From: Acanthochlamys bracteata
Taxonomy: Eukaryota; Streptophyta; Magnoliopsida; Pandanales; Velloziaceae
DNA: 64,000 nt
Reading direction: 5' to 3'
NCBI GenBank assembly: GCA_019914995.1
Contig: CM034139.1
Coordinates: 315,001-379,000, forward strand
Shown here: positions 16,142-28,907 of the stretch, one piece after another
How the letters are laid out: each line of letters starts with the position of its first letter
How positions within the stretch are numbered: position 1 is the stretch's first letter
The notes under the pieces: model-generated
What the model saw: the letters and a program-made list of their open reading frames with translations, nothing else
The model's database searches: none
Told to the model about the DNA's origin: nothing
Program-made: the position numbers and the translations under genes

Positions 16142-19100
16142 CTATGCTGTCCAATTCTTTCGTTTTGCGCGAAGCTGCTTGAGCTTGTCTCTCCATTGCG
16201 CTACAACACGCACAACCATGTAAGACATGATGCATTAAGCAAAGCCCAGATTATCACAACTGTTATGTTTACTGTTGTTTCTTTGAAGTTTTAAGCAGAC
16301 ATTAAGCTAAAGGAATTTTGGCATAGACAAACCGTGAAGTTTGAGTAAATAGAAATAAATTTCTTCTCAAAATGTTTCTCAATTTCTTCTCAAAATGCTT
16401 ATGATAGATATCTCCTTATTAAGGCGTGTGAAAGATGACCATGTGGGGCATATGTAGCTGTATTAGGTTCTTTCTTTTTTCTTTAGAGAATAAAGGGTCT
16501 CTTGTGATTAAACTTGGAAGCCAAAGACTTTAATCTAGTGAGGGAAAAATCTTTATATTAAACTATCATGATGCTGTCATCTTGGTGTTAGCATTTATTG
16601 ATTATTACTACATATTAGTCAAGGGTATTTCGCCAACATACACATTTCAAATATTGCTAATGGTAAAATTTGCAAACTAAGTCAATATTTACTTTTTAAG
16701 GGACATAAGCAAGTCAGCCACCATGTTCACCAGGTTAATTTTTAAGTCTGGCAATTTAGGATGAAGTCCTATTTGAAGACCAGCCCAAGAGATGAGAGAG
16801 AGTTTACAGGCCATGACAGTGACTATAAACTGATACACTATAGTAGCAGGCTATGAATTCCTAACTATTAGGAAGACGAAACTTTAACGGTACAAACAAC
16901 TTAAGAAAGACAGCAACAACTGAGAAGAAGTATACCTGCATCTTTGTACCGTTCCTCAACAATAGCAATTGCCAGATTCTTGATCATGTCAAACTCCTTT
17001 GTGTCAAAGCAGGGTTTCTTGTCCGGCCTACAACATGACCACAGAAAACAGTGTAAGAGTAAGAAGAAGTAACCAACACTTCTTGCTGTTTCATGCAAGT
17101 TTCAAGCTCAGGACAGAGAAAACCAAACAAATCTACATAAAAACCTTAAGTTTACGAATCATTGCTGCCTAATACAACATGGATGCCCTTATTTGCAAGA
17201 CATTATCCTTGTGGGAGCGAAACTCCATATCTTCCTTGTTAGAAGAGAAATGGTTTATTATCAAGAAAAAAAATAAAAGCCTTTATTTTCTGCCAGCAGA
17301 GAGCAAGGAATCTAAACTACTTCATCAGAACATTCGCAGTAAGACTGCTTTCCACCTACAGATTTGAGAGGAAAGATTCTCCCTTCCAAACTAAAAAGCA
17401 ATGATGTGAGGAACTGTAGATGGTAAACCTAAACACTAGAATTGCAGATGAGCTTTTTATAAGAGAAATTACCTGTCAAGTTGAGTTGACAACAATCCAT
17501 CCGAGAAGGGACCATATGCTTTGGATTTACTTGGTTCAACAATCTTCATCCCATCACTATATGCAAGATGTCTGTTGACTTGTATGGGCACCTAATGACT
17601 CAAGAGACATGAAACGAGAAAAGTCAAATACAAGAACGACATGCATTTACTTTTTAGAAGATGATTAGAAAGAAAGGAACTACAACCAGCACACAGTGCA
17701 TATAAAGGCGATAGCATCAATAAACTATACAGTGAATGCGGAATTTTTGGCTCAGAGACCATGAAAGGATTTGTGTTTTTATGTTGTTGGTGCAAGGTCA
17801 GTCCATAAGAACTATCCTGTCAAATTTAGTAAGACTATTTTCATGAGCTTATCCAGCATGATTTCACCAACACAGTTGATGTGTCCGCATGTAGTTGTGG
17901 AACATGGTGCTTTACAATCATGTTCAAGACTAGTAATGGTCTACCAAATTTCATAAATGTATTAAGATAAAGAAAGGTGAACCTAAAGCAAAATAACCAG
18001 AAACATTTCAACCAAAAGAACGAAAACATAAGCGCCTAGAAACAAGTTCACTCATCTTCTGTTGACAACTAAACTGGCTTATATGGCTTGTAATGGCAAA
18101 CATATTGTAGATTTTCTAGATGTAACCAAACTAATCTAATTATTGAAACTCATGAGCAATCCAAATATGTTAGTGTGTCAACTGTGATTGTTTATATCCA
18201 GTCCCTAATAGCACAATTTGCAACTTATTATCCTCAAGCCTGCACAATAGAAAGGCAACTGGACAAACCTTGCACCTAACAGCGATGTTAATAGCATCCG
18301 AAGGTCGGAGATCAAAGCTGATACACTCTTTTTCATTTCCCATCTGGTTAAAAATCAGAATGCTCCTTCAGGTTGGATCTTAATAGACAAATCAACAAGA
18401 TCAAAATAATTTGTTATCTACCTTCTTGAGGTATATCTGAGCAAAGTATGCTTCATTCACTCTTTTGGTGACACGAACAAGCTGCACCTGTGAATGAATC
18501 ACTTTTCAGTCTTTCACATAGTAAACGAGGCTCATAAACTGAAAGCAGAATTGTCACACATTTTCTTCTTCTTTTTTTTTAAAAAAAATTGGGGGGAGAT
18601 AAAGTTGCGAAGCAGGAGGATCTAAAATAATGTAAAGGACAGCATAAAAGGTCAACTAAGCAAGAGCATTATGAATCAATTCAATAAGTCGTCATATAAC
18701 TTAAGCGGGTTAATATAACTAAAGCAAGTTAATATAATTGAACGGAATGGAAAAAAGGGATTCATGTAGCCGACCCCACGCAAGTGCGATAAAGGCTTAG
18801 TTTTTGTTGTTGTTGTTGTTGTTGTAGGCTAATATAAAAAAGTTTATCAACTACCACTTATCGGCTGCATTAGCATTGACTTACTGAATAACCCATCTTT
18901 TCAATCATCTCCTTCACTACATGATACATAGTTGGCCTGGCCTGCAGAACAAACAATGTGTTCATTAAACTACAATAGAATCAGAAGAAGTATAAAGCTC
19001 TCTCTGTATATCGCGTACAATTTGAATGTTACGAATTGCAGCCATAAGAAGAACGCTTGGCATCTCCACTGCAGAAAACAAAGATCATCAAACACTGTAA

Positions 19101-20433
19101 AAAAAAGCATGGGAAAGAGATTATTCATCTGTTCAGAAGGGTACATACTAACAATAATAGGAAGAAGAATGTCACTTCCATCTTCCATTCTTAATACAAT
19201 AGCAGGATGAGGCGCATAGTTCGGCGGGCGTCCTCCAAGGGGATTGTGGTGTATACATCTTAAAACTGTACCATCATGCATCTTAATTGAGAAACCATCT
19301 GAACCACTTCTTACCTCAACTGCATTACAGAAATTATGTGGGAGGCAGTTAATAATATTTCATATAGTCTTAGCTAACCTAACTTTAGGCTTTTAGCAGT
19401 TCCAACTTAAGCAGCAGCTCTTGTAGTTAAGGATGCTGGAGAGCAAATGCTGACAGAATCAGCTTTTGAAAATTGATAACATATTTAATGGCCATGCCTG
19501 GACGGAAGGAAGCACACCCTTTATTTTGAAACTTTCTTTACGTACACAAATTTGTGAATGTACCAAAAAATAAGTTTTACCAATACAAAGCTAAACATAC
19601 TATGTTCTGACTATACCATGTCATAAGCAGCACTATGGTTAAGTTGGCACTTGCATGATCATCAATCCAATCAGTTAGATCTATGGAAGGTGAATGTACA
19701 TACCTGACCTACATTATTTCATACGCACATCCTAAATGTATTGTAAGTTCTCAAGTGCAAAAAATAGCTCATGCTTCCAATGAAGCATTGATAGATTCCA
19801 CTACTAAATAAGAATTCATATACTAAAATTATCAACTCTAGTGCTCAATCAAAACTCCCACGTTTCAGTAAGATTACTAAGGTAAAGATCTTGATTTAAC
19901 CTTCCGTCCAGATATTCTATGCATACTCTCTCTTGTTATGACTATTCATAATACCAATACATCATATATCCCAACATATGCATTTTTAGGTCTTTATCTC
20001 CATCATACATGTCTTCATAGTAGCATTTTGAAAATCAATTATTATGCTACCATCACTAATGAACATATAGGAAAAATATGGTGCTTGATGAATTCATAAG
20101 AACAATCAAATCATCAAGCTCCAGGAGCTTACCAGCTTCAATCACACTAGAGTTTACATACTCTTCGTCGTTTTCTCTAAAATTCTCTGCCTTGCTTTCA
20201 TTGCCATCAGAAGATGAACTAAAAGTGCAATGAATAACTCCGGCAGACCTTTTATACGGTTGAGGAGAAAGAACACAAGCTTTACTTAATTTGCAGCTAA
20301 GTTTCGATCCCCAAATGCCACTTTTGAAAAACCTGGCCTTATTTGGAAAGGTATCAGCGAATGGTGTGGGAAGTGACTTATTCTTCTCCAGGGAAGTAGC
20401 ACGAAAAGCAATCAGTTCTCCTAGAATTCCCAT
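16142..20433 (-). CDS. BBD1: Bifunctional nuclease (BBD-type, DUF151/BFN domain plus UVR motif)
   Basis: Nine coding exons on the minus strand: 20433-20133, 19319-19149, 19068-19019, 18941-18885, 18487-18422, 18343-18269, 17591-17473, 17027-16936 and 16200-16142. They join in phase to 329 residues. Residues 1-100 are a poorly conserved leader. The BFN/DUF151 domain follows, with SIKMHDGTVLRCIHHNPLGG, YAPHPAIVLRMEDGSDILLP, MPSVLLMAAIRN, ARPTMYHVVKEMIEKMGYS and SFDLRPSDAINIAVRCKVPI. The C-terminus (KPCFDTKEFDMIKNLAIAIV ... QWRDKLKQLRAKRKNW) is a UVR-type motif. Plant family members (tobacco and Arabidopsis BBD) have been reported to have both DNase and RNase activity and wound- and ABA-related expression. 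Whether this copy is BBD1 or BBD2 is not decided here. Confidence 0.9.
18690..18826 (+). mobile_element. 3' part of a SINE-like retroposon in a BBD intron
   Basis: The stretch attcatgtagccgaccccac (18760-18779) followed by aaaggcttag and a (TTG)n tail to 18826 is the conserved 3' end of several plant SINE families. No clear A and B box promoter was seen upstream, so it is 5'-truncated or decayed. It lies in the intron between the coding exons at 18941-18885 and 18487-18422, on the opposite strand to the gene. Confidence 0.55.
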
Positions 20434-21462
20434 TCAGCTTCCTCCTAGATCAACATATGGAACTAATTATCAGCAAATGGCTGAATGTAACTTCATCCTA
20501 ACCTAATTATCCTGTGCTCTAAAAGCAATCAATAGACTGCTGTCTTGCCCATGCATTTGATCAGTTTAACAGGATCCAGGCAAGAATATTATGCCTTATG
20601 TATTACATACATATACTAGCAAAACAATATAGATACATCATAATGACTTCATCAGAAGTAAAATAATACTACATTAAAAGAAAATTCTACCAAAGATAAT
20701 CTCAAAACAAGGACATAGTAGCAGAAATAGGACCCAATTCTTCGGGTTTTCAACAAAATGATCATCATTCCGTTTCTTTCCAAAATTAATTATTATGAAT
20801 ATGCATTAAGGGAGTTATAGAAAGCGTCGAGTTACTAATTGAAATTCTTTCCAGCAACAATCTGCTAATTATTTTTACCGATCACAGCTCATCTTTTTCA
20901 TATCCCACTAACTGAAAATTCACAAAAAAAACCTCTTTCTTACGATTACGAGGTTCATTCGAATATGAAATCCAATCTTGGAAATACAGCATCCCGCTTT
21001 TTTTTACTACCCAAGGCTTCGAGACATTTCGAAACCGAGAAATCTTTTAAAAAAGAAAAAAAAAACAAAAGAAGACACAAAATTCTCCAAATTTAAACCA
21101 AAAATTTCACAAAATTTTACCCAGGAGCGACTTCAAACGATCGATCGGATTGATAGAGCTATGATTCGATCGATCAGTATTGTGAATCCTTTCTCTCTTG
21201 ATCAGAAAATAAATAAATTTAAATTAAAACTGATCAGATAGAGGATTGAGAGGGAGAAGACGAGAATGCTTGGAAGGTAAGCATCACTGGTTCCTTTCTT
21301 TTCAGTATACCTTTATAAAAAGAAATTAAAAATATATATATGAGGTCCGAGTGGTGTGATACACCCGCACCATAACAATAGTTTAACCTGAACCTTCGTA
21401 TATTGCATACCCTTTCAAAACTATTAGTAAGAGATAAAATATTTATCTATGCTCTTTAGGAC
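20434..21462 (-). promoter_or_regulatory. Leader and promoter region of the bifunctional nuclease gene
   Basis: This is sequence upstream of the BBD start on the minus strand. A TATA-like tttataaag (minus strand, about 21309-21318) could place transcription start near 21.28 kb, leaving a leader of several hundred bases that may contain an intron. No other gene was recognised. Confidence 0.35.
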
Positions 21463-22254
21463 CATAGTTATAAGAACCGAACGGAACATCGAACCGGCAA
21501 ATTATTCGGATCACGATTCAAGAGTTAACTTATCGGATCAACTATTGAACTGTCGAATTAATAATATTAAAATATTTTTAACTAATAATAACAACAATCA
21601 CAGTAAGAGATCTACTGCAATCATGACACTATCAATAATAATTGCAGCAGCAATCATAGTAAAAATTAAAATATTTTTATTATGGCTTTACTATCAATAA
21701 CAATAGCAATAACAATCACAGTAAAATTTAAAGTATTGCCACTATGGCATTACTACTGCCAACAATAATAATAATAACAAAACTTTATAATAAGAAATAT
21801 TTAAATAAATTAGAATATTAAAAAAATAAAACTATAAAATAGATAAATCACAAAAGAGATATAACTAATTTTTAGGTATACATATTTGAGTCTAAATATT
21901 TTACAATATAAAAATTTTAAAATCACTAATAATTGATATTTACAAATAAAATATAGTCAATTATATTTTCGTATTATCACATCCAAATACAAGATCTAAA
22001 TTACATATCATTTTTCAATATAGAGCTATTAATAATTATTTTTATATTAAATATATCATCAATTTAAAATTTTTAATTATTTTTTAAATTTTATTCAACT
22101 TTATTTGATCCGTACGGACGGGTCGATCGGATTGAAGCGGATCAAAACGGATCGATTGTATAAACGGTATTTTTACAAATCCGGACCGATTTATCGTTCG
22201 GATCGACGGTTACCGGATCAATCCGGACGATTCTGTCCGGATCTGGCAACTATG
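21463..22254. mobile_element. Non-autonomous hAT-type DNA transposon, copy C1
   Basis: The left end catagttataagaaccgaac and the right end, read inverted, catagttgccagatccggac form the terminal inverted repeats. The element is 792 bp and non-coding, with scattered (aat)n/(caa)n runs. It is flanked by tttaggac (21455-21462) and tttaagac (22255-22262), an 8-bp target duplication with one mismatch, as hAT elements make. A second copy is at 40166-40928. Confidence 0.8.
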
Positions 22255-23080
22255 TTTAAGACATGATTTATTTTAATAAAAATTTAGATATACTTTTATT
22301 TTTTATAAATTATTTTTACCAATTTATTTTTTAAACTTCTTAATAATTAAATAAACACCCCTCACAAAAAATGGGTGAATTTAGAAAAATTAAGTTACCG
22401 AATGTTTGAAAGTTCTTTCAGAAATATTTTTAAAATAGAAAATATTTTTATTTTATTTCAATAATAAAAATATAAAAATAAATAATAAAAAATTATTATG
22501 TATAACTTTTTTATATTTTTTATATTTTAAAATAAATTTTCTTACGTCTAGTACGTAATTTTTAATTTCATAATTTATATGAACTCATTTCTAAGTGCAG
22601 AAACTTGTAGAAATTTAGTACCATTATATTATACTTTGACAATTCAATATATTTGAAATTTATAATTCATTACATTTAACAATAATCCAAATTTTTAATA
22701 ATTATGCATTTAGGATAAAAAATAAGAAAATTCAACCATTAAAACTACTAATCTTTCCGAACTAAAATTATCGGAAATATTTGAAAATTTAAATTTAATT
22801 TTAAATTTAATTTTAAAAAAATGAGTTTATCTCGAAAGAAACGCGACATGACATTGGCAAATATTATAAATCACGAAGATTTGTAATTAATAAACAAATT
22901 CTACGAATTAAAATATGAAAACAAATGGAAACTTAAGTTGTTCCCGCTAAGCATCGTACAGCAGAAGCACCGTTGATCAGGAATTTACCTTAATACCCCT
23001 TACGTGAAGAACTAGTACCCGACAAATGAAAAGGGTAGTATAGTCATACACATGTAAAATATCCCTGTTGTTGTCTTTGA

Positions 23081-23146
23081 ATTGTCTACAGCAGTTAGCT
23101 AGCGTGACGTCAACCACAAGATTGTCTACAGCAGTTAGCGTGACGT
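23081..23146. repeat. Tandem pair with TGACGT motif
   Basis: attgtctacagcagttag occurs at 23081 and 23121 (period 40). Each copy is followed closely by cgtgacgt. The first copy reads TGACGTCA, a palindromic CRE-like site bound by many plant bZIP factors; the second reads TGACGTAT. The copies differ by a 4-base ctag insertion. Confidence 0.75.
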
Positions 23147-24137
23147 ATATGCCCCTAACCTTTTGTTTAATTTATGGTGAAGTTAGCTTTGTGATTGAAA
23201 CTGAAAAAGGGTATCTTTAGAATTTTGTGTAGGTTCGCGGCAATAATAAAGGGATGGGAATGTTGTGACGTGATTATGGCAAAAAATTCTAGTATTAAAT
23301 ATTTAAAATTATAACAAAATAAGTTTTATTTTATTCAAAAAATAATAATATAATAATTAGTTTTGATATATGTATAATTTTCGTACGTCTAAATTTAAAA
23401 AGTTTGAAAAATATTATAAAAAATTTTATTTTAAACGTTATATAATATTTTAAAAATATAGTAATACAATATTTAAATTATATAAACTTTTTAAGAAAGT
23501 TTTTGTAGAATTCTTTTTAAAATAAACATATTTTAGTTCACAACAATAAAAATTATATGTATACATATATTACTAAAGAAAATTTTAAAATTTATAATTT
23601 TTTATAAAAAACTGAAAAGACAATAAACGTAGAATTAAAATAGAGAGCCAAATGTGATCGTGGTATTTGTGAGCTCTTCGCTTCACATTATTATGAGAGT
23701 GTTTCAAATTAATTTTAAAAAAGTGTCTATAAAAATATTTTTTTAATTTTTTATAAATTATATTTTATTTTTTAAATAATAAAATAAATGAAATAAAATT
23801 TTATATATATAATTTTTCTATTTTTAAATTTTTGAAAATTTATATAATATTATAAAATATTACTAAAAAATATGAAATAAAAAATTAGAAGAAAAAAGAA
23901 TTGAAAATTTTAGTCAAAGAATAGCTAAAAAATAATTTGAGAATATAAAAATTAAATTTTAGTTTAAAAATTAACTTAAAACTGAAATAACATATATAAA
24001 ATTTATAAGCTATAATCTAGTTATGTTTTAAAACAGTTTGAAACCTTTTAATAAAATATTCTACAAATTACGATTTTAGAATGCATTCCTAAATAATTGC
24101 TTACACATTTCAAAAAAAGTTTCTGTTACTTCGCATT

Positions 24138-24365
24138 CAGGCTTGTTTGGCTTAGCATTTAAAAAAAATAGTTTTTAAATTTTTTTAATTTATATTTTAA
24201 TAAATATTTAAACAATTTAAAATTAAAAATATTAGAAATTTATTTAATGAGATATTTTAAATTTTATTTTATTATTTTTTGAAATATAAAAAATAAAATT
24301 TATTTTTCAAAAAAATAAAAATATTTTTTATTTTAAAAAAATGTTATTTCACGTTCAAGTGCTGC
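24138..24365. mobile_element. Family-B AT-rich MITE-like element
   Basis: It opens caggcttgtttggcttagca, has an A/T core and closes with aatgttatttcacgttcaag. Ends are approximate. Confidence 0.35.
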
Positions 24366-25297
24366 TTCGATTATTTTTTGGAGTGCTACCGATTGAAAAT
24401 ATGTACGTTATTGGAAAGATCACGCATAAAAAGAAATTTTTAGAGTTTGTTTAATTAAACCCATCAAATTTTAAGTTCAAATTTGTTTTTTTGTATTTGA
24501 TTTATTAAAACTTATTTAATAATCTATTTTTTATCAAATTTAGGTAAAAAATTTACTTTTTGAAAATTAAACCAATTGACTCAACGTTTTAATCCTATTT
24601 TATTTAAATAAATATTCTATTTTTAAAATAAATTTATGTTATTTTATAAAATTTTTAAATATTTTGTAAATATAAAAAATTATTTTATTTTATATAAATA
24701 ATTTTATTTTTTAAAATTAAAAAAATATTTTTATTTAAAAATTATAATCACTACCGGACGTAGCCTTCGAATCATATCCTGCCGACCGCACTCCAGTAAC
24801 TTTTATTAGTAACAGACCGAAATTTCATACCGATAGCACGTGTTTACTGTAAAATAAACTCATTTTTTAAAAATAAATTTTAAAAATTAAAAATATTTAA
24901 TAAAAACTAAAATTTTATAATTATTTTATATTATAAGTAAATTTTAGAATTAAATTTTAAAAAATAAATTTTTAATAAAATAATGTATTCTAAGTTTATA
25001 TTTATTTTGTATGTAAGTGAGTTTAAAAAAATAAATTTAAAAAGATACGTAAATGAGCTTATATTGTTTCTGACAGATACAGTGGCGATAACTGTAATTT
25101 CGAAGTAAATACGGAGCGGGATCCTTCGGAATATTCCGATGCTTTTGATATACTCTTGTTCGTTTATCCTTTCATCCGTTAGGTAAGATATTGTTTGCAA
25201 AGTCGGAACAATTATAGATATATTTTACAAAATATGATCCTATTCAAGTAATTTGGGTAAAATTACTCCTCATTTATGGCCAAAAATGTCCCTTTAA

Positions 25298-25593
25298 GGA
25301 CGTGTTTTAAATACCCGTAATTTCACTTTTTTTCGTCAGATTTTGAGTTCCAAACAGTTCTTATATTTCAATTACACAAAGAATTCAAAACTCCACTTCC
25401 ATATGTAGAACTTCAGTTCCAATTTTTTTATTTATACACTTTCCAATACAATTATATCTTTCAATTTTCAACACACTTTTAAAATCTATTGAAACATAAA
25501 TACTGAACTCCACTTCCACTTTATTTTTCAAGAAACTCTACTTCCCACTTTTTACTTTCACGAAACTCAATTACGAGCATTTGAAACACGCCC
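25298..25593. mobile_element. Tourist-like MITE (family A), copy A1
   Basis: This 296-bp element has inverted ends: ggacgtgttttaaatacccg on the left and gggcgtgtttcaaatgctcg when the right end is read inverted. It is flanked by TAA on both sides, the 3-bp duplication typical of PIF/Harbinger-derived Tourist MITEs. It is non-coding. Copy A2 (51488-51783) is the same length in the opposite orientation. Confidence 0.8.
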
Positions 25594-27214
25594 TAATTCA
25601 AAAAATAATATTTGAATTATTATTTATGGTTTTAAGGTGACATTTGTTGTTATTTTTAAATACTTACCATTCTAAATAAATATTTTAAAAAAATCTTTTA
25701 CATTAATATAAAAAAATTTAAAATATTTTTGTTAAATGATTCTATTTTATATACTTCCGAATAAAATAGAATTACTTAAAGTGTGGGAGACCGATGGCAA
25801 TTTCGTCTTTTGCTCAAGAAGAGATTCTGAATTATCGAAAGGAATACTTAAAGGACTGTTTATGCAAAACCAATCAGGAGATCCTGTTCTGCAGTGGCAT
25901 ATCACAGCAGGCATTCCTTGCCTTCGCGCCACGCTTCCTCACACACTCTTCTTCCGCAATTTTTTTATAGTAATTTTAATTTTCTTGTAGGGTTTTGGAA
26001 GAATTTCAACAAGTAGTCGAAGTTGGTCTCTTCAATTCAGGGAAAGAATCGAAGTAATCGGTCGTGGGTGTTCTTCTGTTGCTTCAATTTTGAGCAAGGA
26101 GATGGATCGGATTGTGTTTTGATCTGAAAAGAAGGAATTTAGAATACGGAAGAAGGTATTAAAGTTAGATCTTTTGTTGTTTTGCTTGTTTAATTCTTTG
26201 TGTTTTCAGGGGTGAGATTGGACGACCTTGTTCTTGAAAGCTGCATTTTAAAGTTTTGTCGTTCAATTTTTAGGTAATTGTTAGATCAGGTGTTGCTAGA
26301 AAGATTGGGCAGCAGCGCTAATTTCTTTTTTCTGATCAAAAGCTGATTTAGGATTTTGAGTGTTGTGAATGTAATTAATATCTTGATTCTCTGATTTCTT
26401 ACCATATTTTAAGTGATAGCTATACTGGTTTGCTGATTTCATACCACATTTTAAGTGATAGATATAGTGGTTTTGTTTACTCAAGCACAGATTTTGAGTT
26501 TCTACTGTTATCATTATAAAGATCTGGATGCTGATGTCTTTGTTTATATCCTTTTTCTCGTTTAAAAAAATGAAAAGTGGAAGAATTCTTTTATCTAGGA
26601 AGTCATTGTGGTGCTAATTATGGAGTAGGACATCTTGAAATGTGAACAAGTGTATAACAAAGTGGTGTTGATCTAAGTGAGTCTGGGACAAGTGAAGTTT
26701 GGCACAGTTTCATGTTTTCATGAATATATTTTGGAAGTTACAGGTTTATATCTTGGTATTACCAATGACCGGGTCCAGTCATTTCTATCTCGCTCTATCA
26801 CAAAAAAAGGATCTATCTTTTCATTTCAAAAGATCGGAACCTTTTATGTAAGATAAAATATCTCCCTTTCATCTGGAAATTTTCAGCAGTTTGAGAAATT
26901 GAGATTGCTAGTATGTGTTCTGATGATTGTAAGGAGGTTTTTGAGTGTGGCCAGTGTAGTTGCTAAACTAGATTGTCTTTATATATTGATGATAAAGGGT
27001 CATGTAGAAACGGAGAATATTACTATTATTAGTTTTACAAGTATGTTTCTTGCAATATAGGCATAGCACGTGTTGTTCTTTCCTAATCACGATCGACACT
27101 TTTTTTTCTTTTTTTTTGGGTTAAATAGATAGATTGGGTATGTTTTTGAGTTGATGTAGAGAGTTAACAAAGTCTTGCAATATTGTGCCTAATATCGTAA
27201 TATTTTGCAGTGAG
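25594..27214 (+). promoter_or_regulatory. Promoter and intron-containing leader of the MAP kinase gene
   Basis: The ATG-containing exon starts at 27211, after ttttgcag, so most of the leader lies upstream behind an intron. A likely donor is aagaag|gtatta at about 26154. The promoter is probably at 25.6-25.95 kb. The intron carries a two-copy tandem repeat (26391-26431 and 26433-26473, period 42). No coding region was recognised. Confidence 0.4.
26391..26473. repeat. Two-copy tandem repeat in the MAPK leader intron
   Basis: ctgatttcttaccatatttt at 26391 recurs as ctgatttcataccacatttt at 26433, each followed by aagtgatag. About 41 bp per copy with few differences. Confidence 0.75.
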
Positions 27215-28907
27215 ATGGCCACCATGGTTGATCCACCAAATGGCATTCAGAACCATGGGAAGCACTACTTCACAATGTGGCAGACGCTGTTTGAGATTGA
27301 TACAAAGTATGTGCCAATCAAGCCAATTGGCCGTGGAGCTTATGGGATTGTATGCTCTTCCATAAACAAAGAAACAAATGAAAAGGTTGCGATCAAGAAA
27401 ATCAATAATGCCTTTGAGAACCGCGTGGATGCATTAAGAACGTTACGGGAGCTGAAGCTTCTCCGGCATCTTCGTCATGAAAATGTGATTGCCTTGAAGG
27501 ATATCATGCTGCCTGCAAATAGAAGGTCTTTCAAGGACGTGTACCTTGTTTATGAGCTGATGGATACAGATATGCATCAGATTATTAAATCCTCACAGGC
27601 ACTTTCCAATGACCATTGCCAGTACTTCCTTTTCCAGGTATGGATTCTAAGCTAGATTTCAGGAATGAGAGTTTCTTAGGAAAGATTTATGGAATGAGCT
27701 ATTTTGAGCAAACCATCAATATTAAGACTAAGGTTGTCTGCTAACTTATATTATAGGTGATAAAGATGGATTGCTTTTTTATTGTAATCCTGCATGTAAC
27801 TGGGGAGTATCACAGCTCTTAATACCTGTTTCTGTTCTACATAAAACTCTTGTTCCATTTCCTAGGAAGCTAACAACTAAGGGTAGAGCAACTCTTTGGT
27901 CAGATTCTTGATGTATGGGCAGCATAATCCAACTTCCTACTCTTCTTACACATGGGTCACAGAATAGTCACAGGAACTTGTGTTCTTAGTTCATGTTAGG
28001 AAAAATATTATCTTAGGAAAAGGATTTTCCAAACTACAATTTGGAAGTTCTTGTAGTTTCGGAATTATTTCTGATAATGCTTTGGCGTGTTTTCATAAGA
28101 ATACATTACAGGTCATATCTGGATGAGGCGAGATAATGGTTTCAGCTGCTTCGTCTGTATATTCATTCAGAACATTCTTATGTGCAGCATTATCTAAATT
28201 TCTTCATTTTCCATGGTTGTTAGTTATTGCGGGGGCTAAAGTATCTGCATTCGGCAAATATACTGCATAGAGACTTGAAGCCAGGGAATCTTTTGGTCAA
28301 TGCAAACTGTGATCTCAAGATATGCGACTTCGGTCTTGCCCGCACCAGCAACAATAAAGGCAGATTCATGACAGAGTATGTCGTCACACGTTGGTACCGC
28401 GCTCCTGAATTGTTACTTTGCTGTGACAACTATGGAACCTCCATCGATGTATGGTCAGTGGGTTGTATTTTTGCTGAGCTGCTTGGCCGCAAGCCCATCT
28501 TCCCAGGAACGGAGTGCCTAAATCAGTTGAAGCTTATCATCAATGTTTTAGGTACTGTCAGTGATGCTGATCTAGCATTTATAGATAACCCTAAGGCACG
28601 CAACTATATCAAGTCCCTTCCATATGCCCGTGGGACACCTCTCGCAGCTTTGTATCCCCATGCAAACCCTCTGGCAATTGATCTTCTTCAAAAGATGCTT
28701 GTTTTTGATCCAACCAGGAGAATTAGTGTCACAGAGGCACTACAACATCCTTACATGGCTCCTCTATATGATCCAAATGCTAACCCTCCAGCACAGGTCC
28801 CAATTGATCTTGATATTGATGAAGATATAGGAGAAGATATGATTAGGGAGCTCATGTGGAGGGAAATGCTCTACTATCATCCTGAAGATGCTGTTTTTGC
28901 GGCCTAA
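27215..28907 (+). CDS. MPK7: Mitogen-activated protein kinase, group C (MPK7/MPK1/MPK2-like)
   Basis: Two coding exons, 27215-27637 and 28224-28907, encode 368 residues. The start is the ATG in gagATGGCCACC, two codons before a second in-frame ATG. Upstream in-frame codons are excluded because they lie before the splice acceptor ending at 27210. Kinase landmarks: the glycine loop GRGAYG (39-44), the VAIKK lysine (61), the catalytic loop HRDLKPGN (156-163), DFG (176-178) and the TEY activation motif (191-193) in [15 protein letters not shown]. The C-terminus ends [19 protein letters not shown] and so on, characteristic of plant group-C MAPKs. It phosphorylates Ser/Thr-Pro sites downstream of a MAPKK; group C members work in stress and wound signalling. 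The two-exon structure is usual for group C. Confidence 0.93.

Larger units (their letters stand above)
22255..25297. other. Gene-free AT-rich spacer with MITE remnants
   Basis: No coding region was recognised. It contains several degenerate family-B fragments (about 22398-22540, 23470-23640, 23700-24090 and 24600-24740), a better copy at 24138-24365, and a less AT-rich island at 22960-23260 carrying a tandem TGACGT-containing repeat. Confidence 0.5.

Noticed and set aside
25736-25990. 84-codon ORF upstream of the MAP kinase
   Set aside because: Promoter/leader position, no motif, and an overlapping antisense ORF of similar quality.
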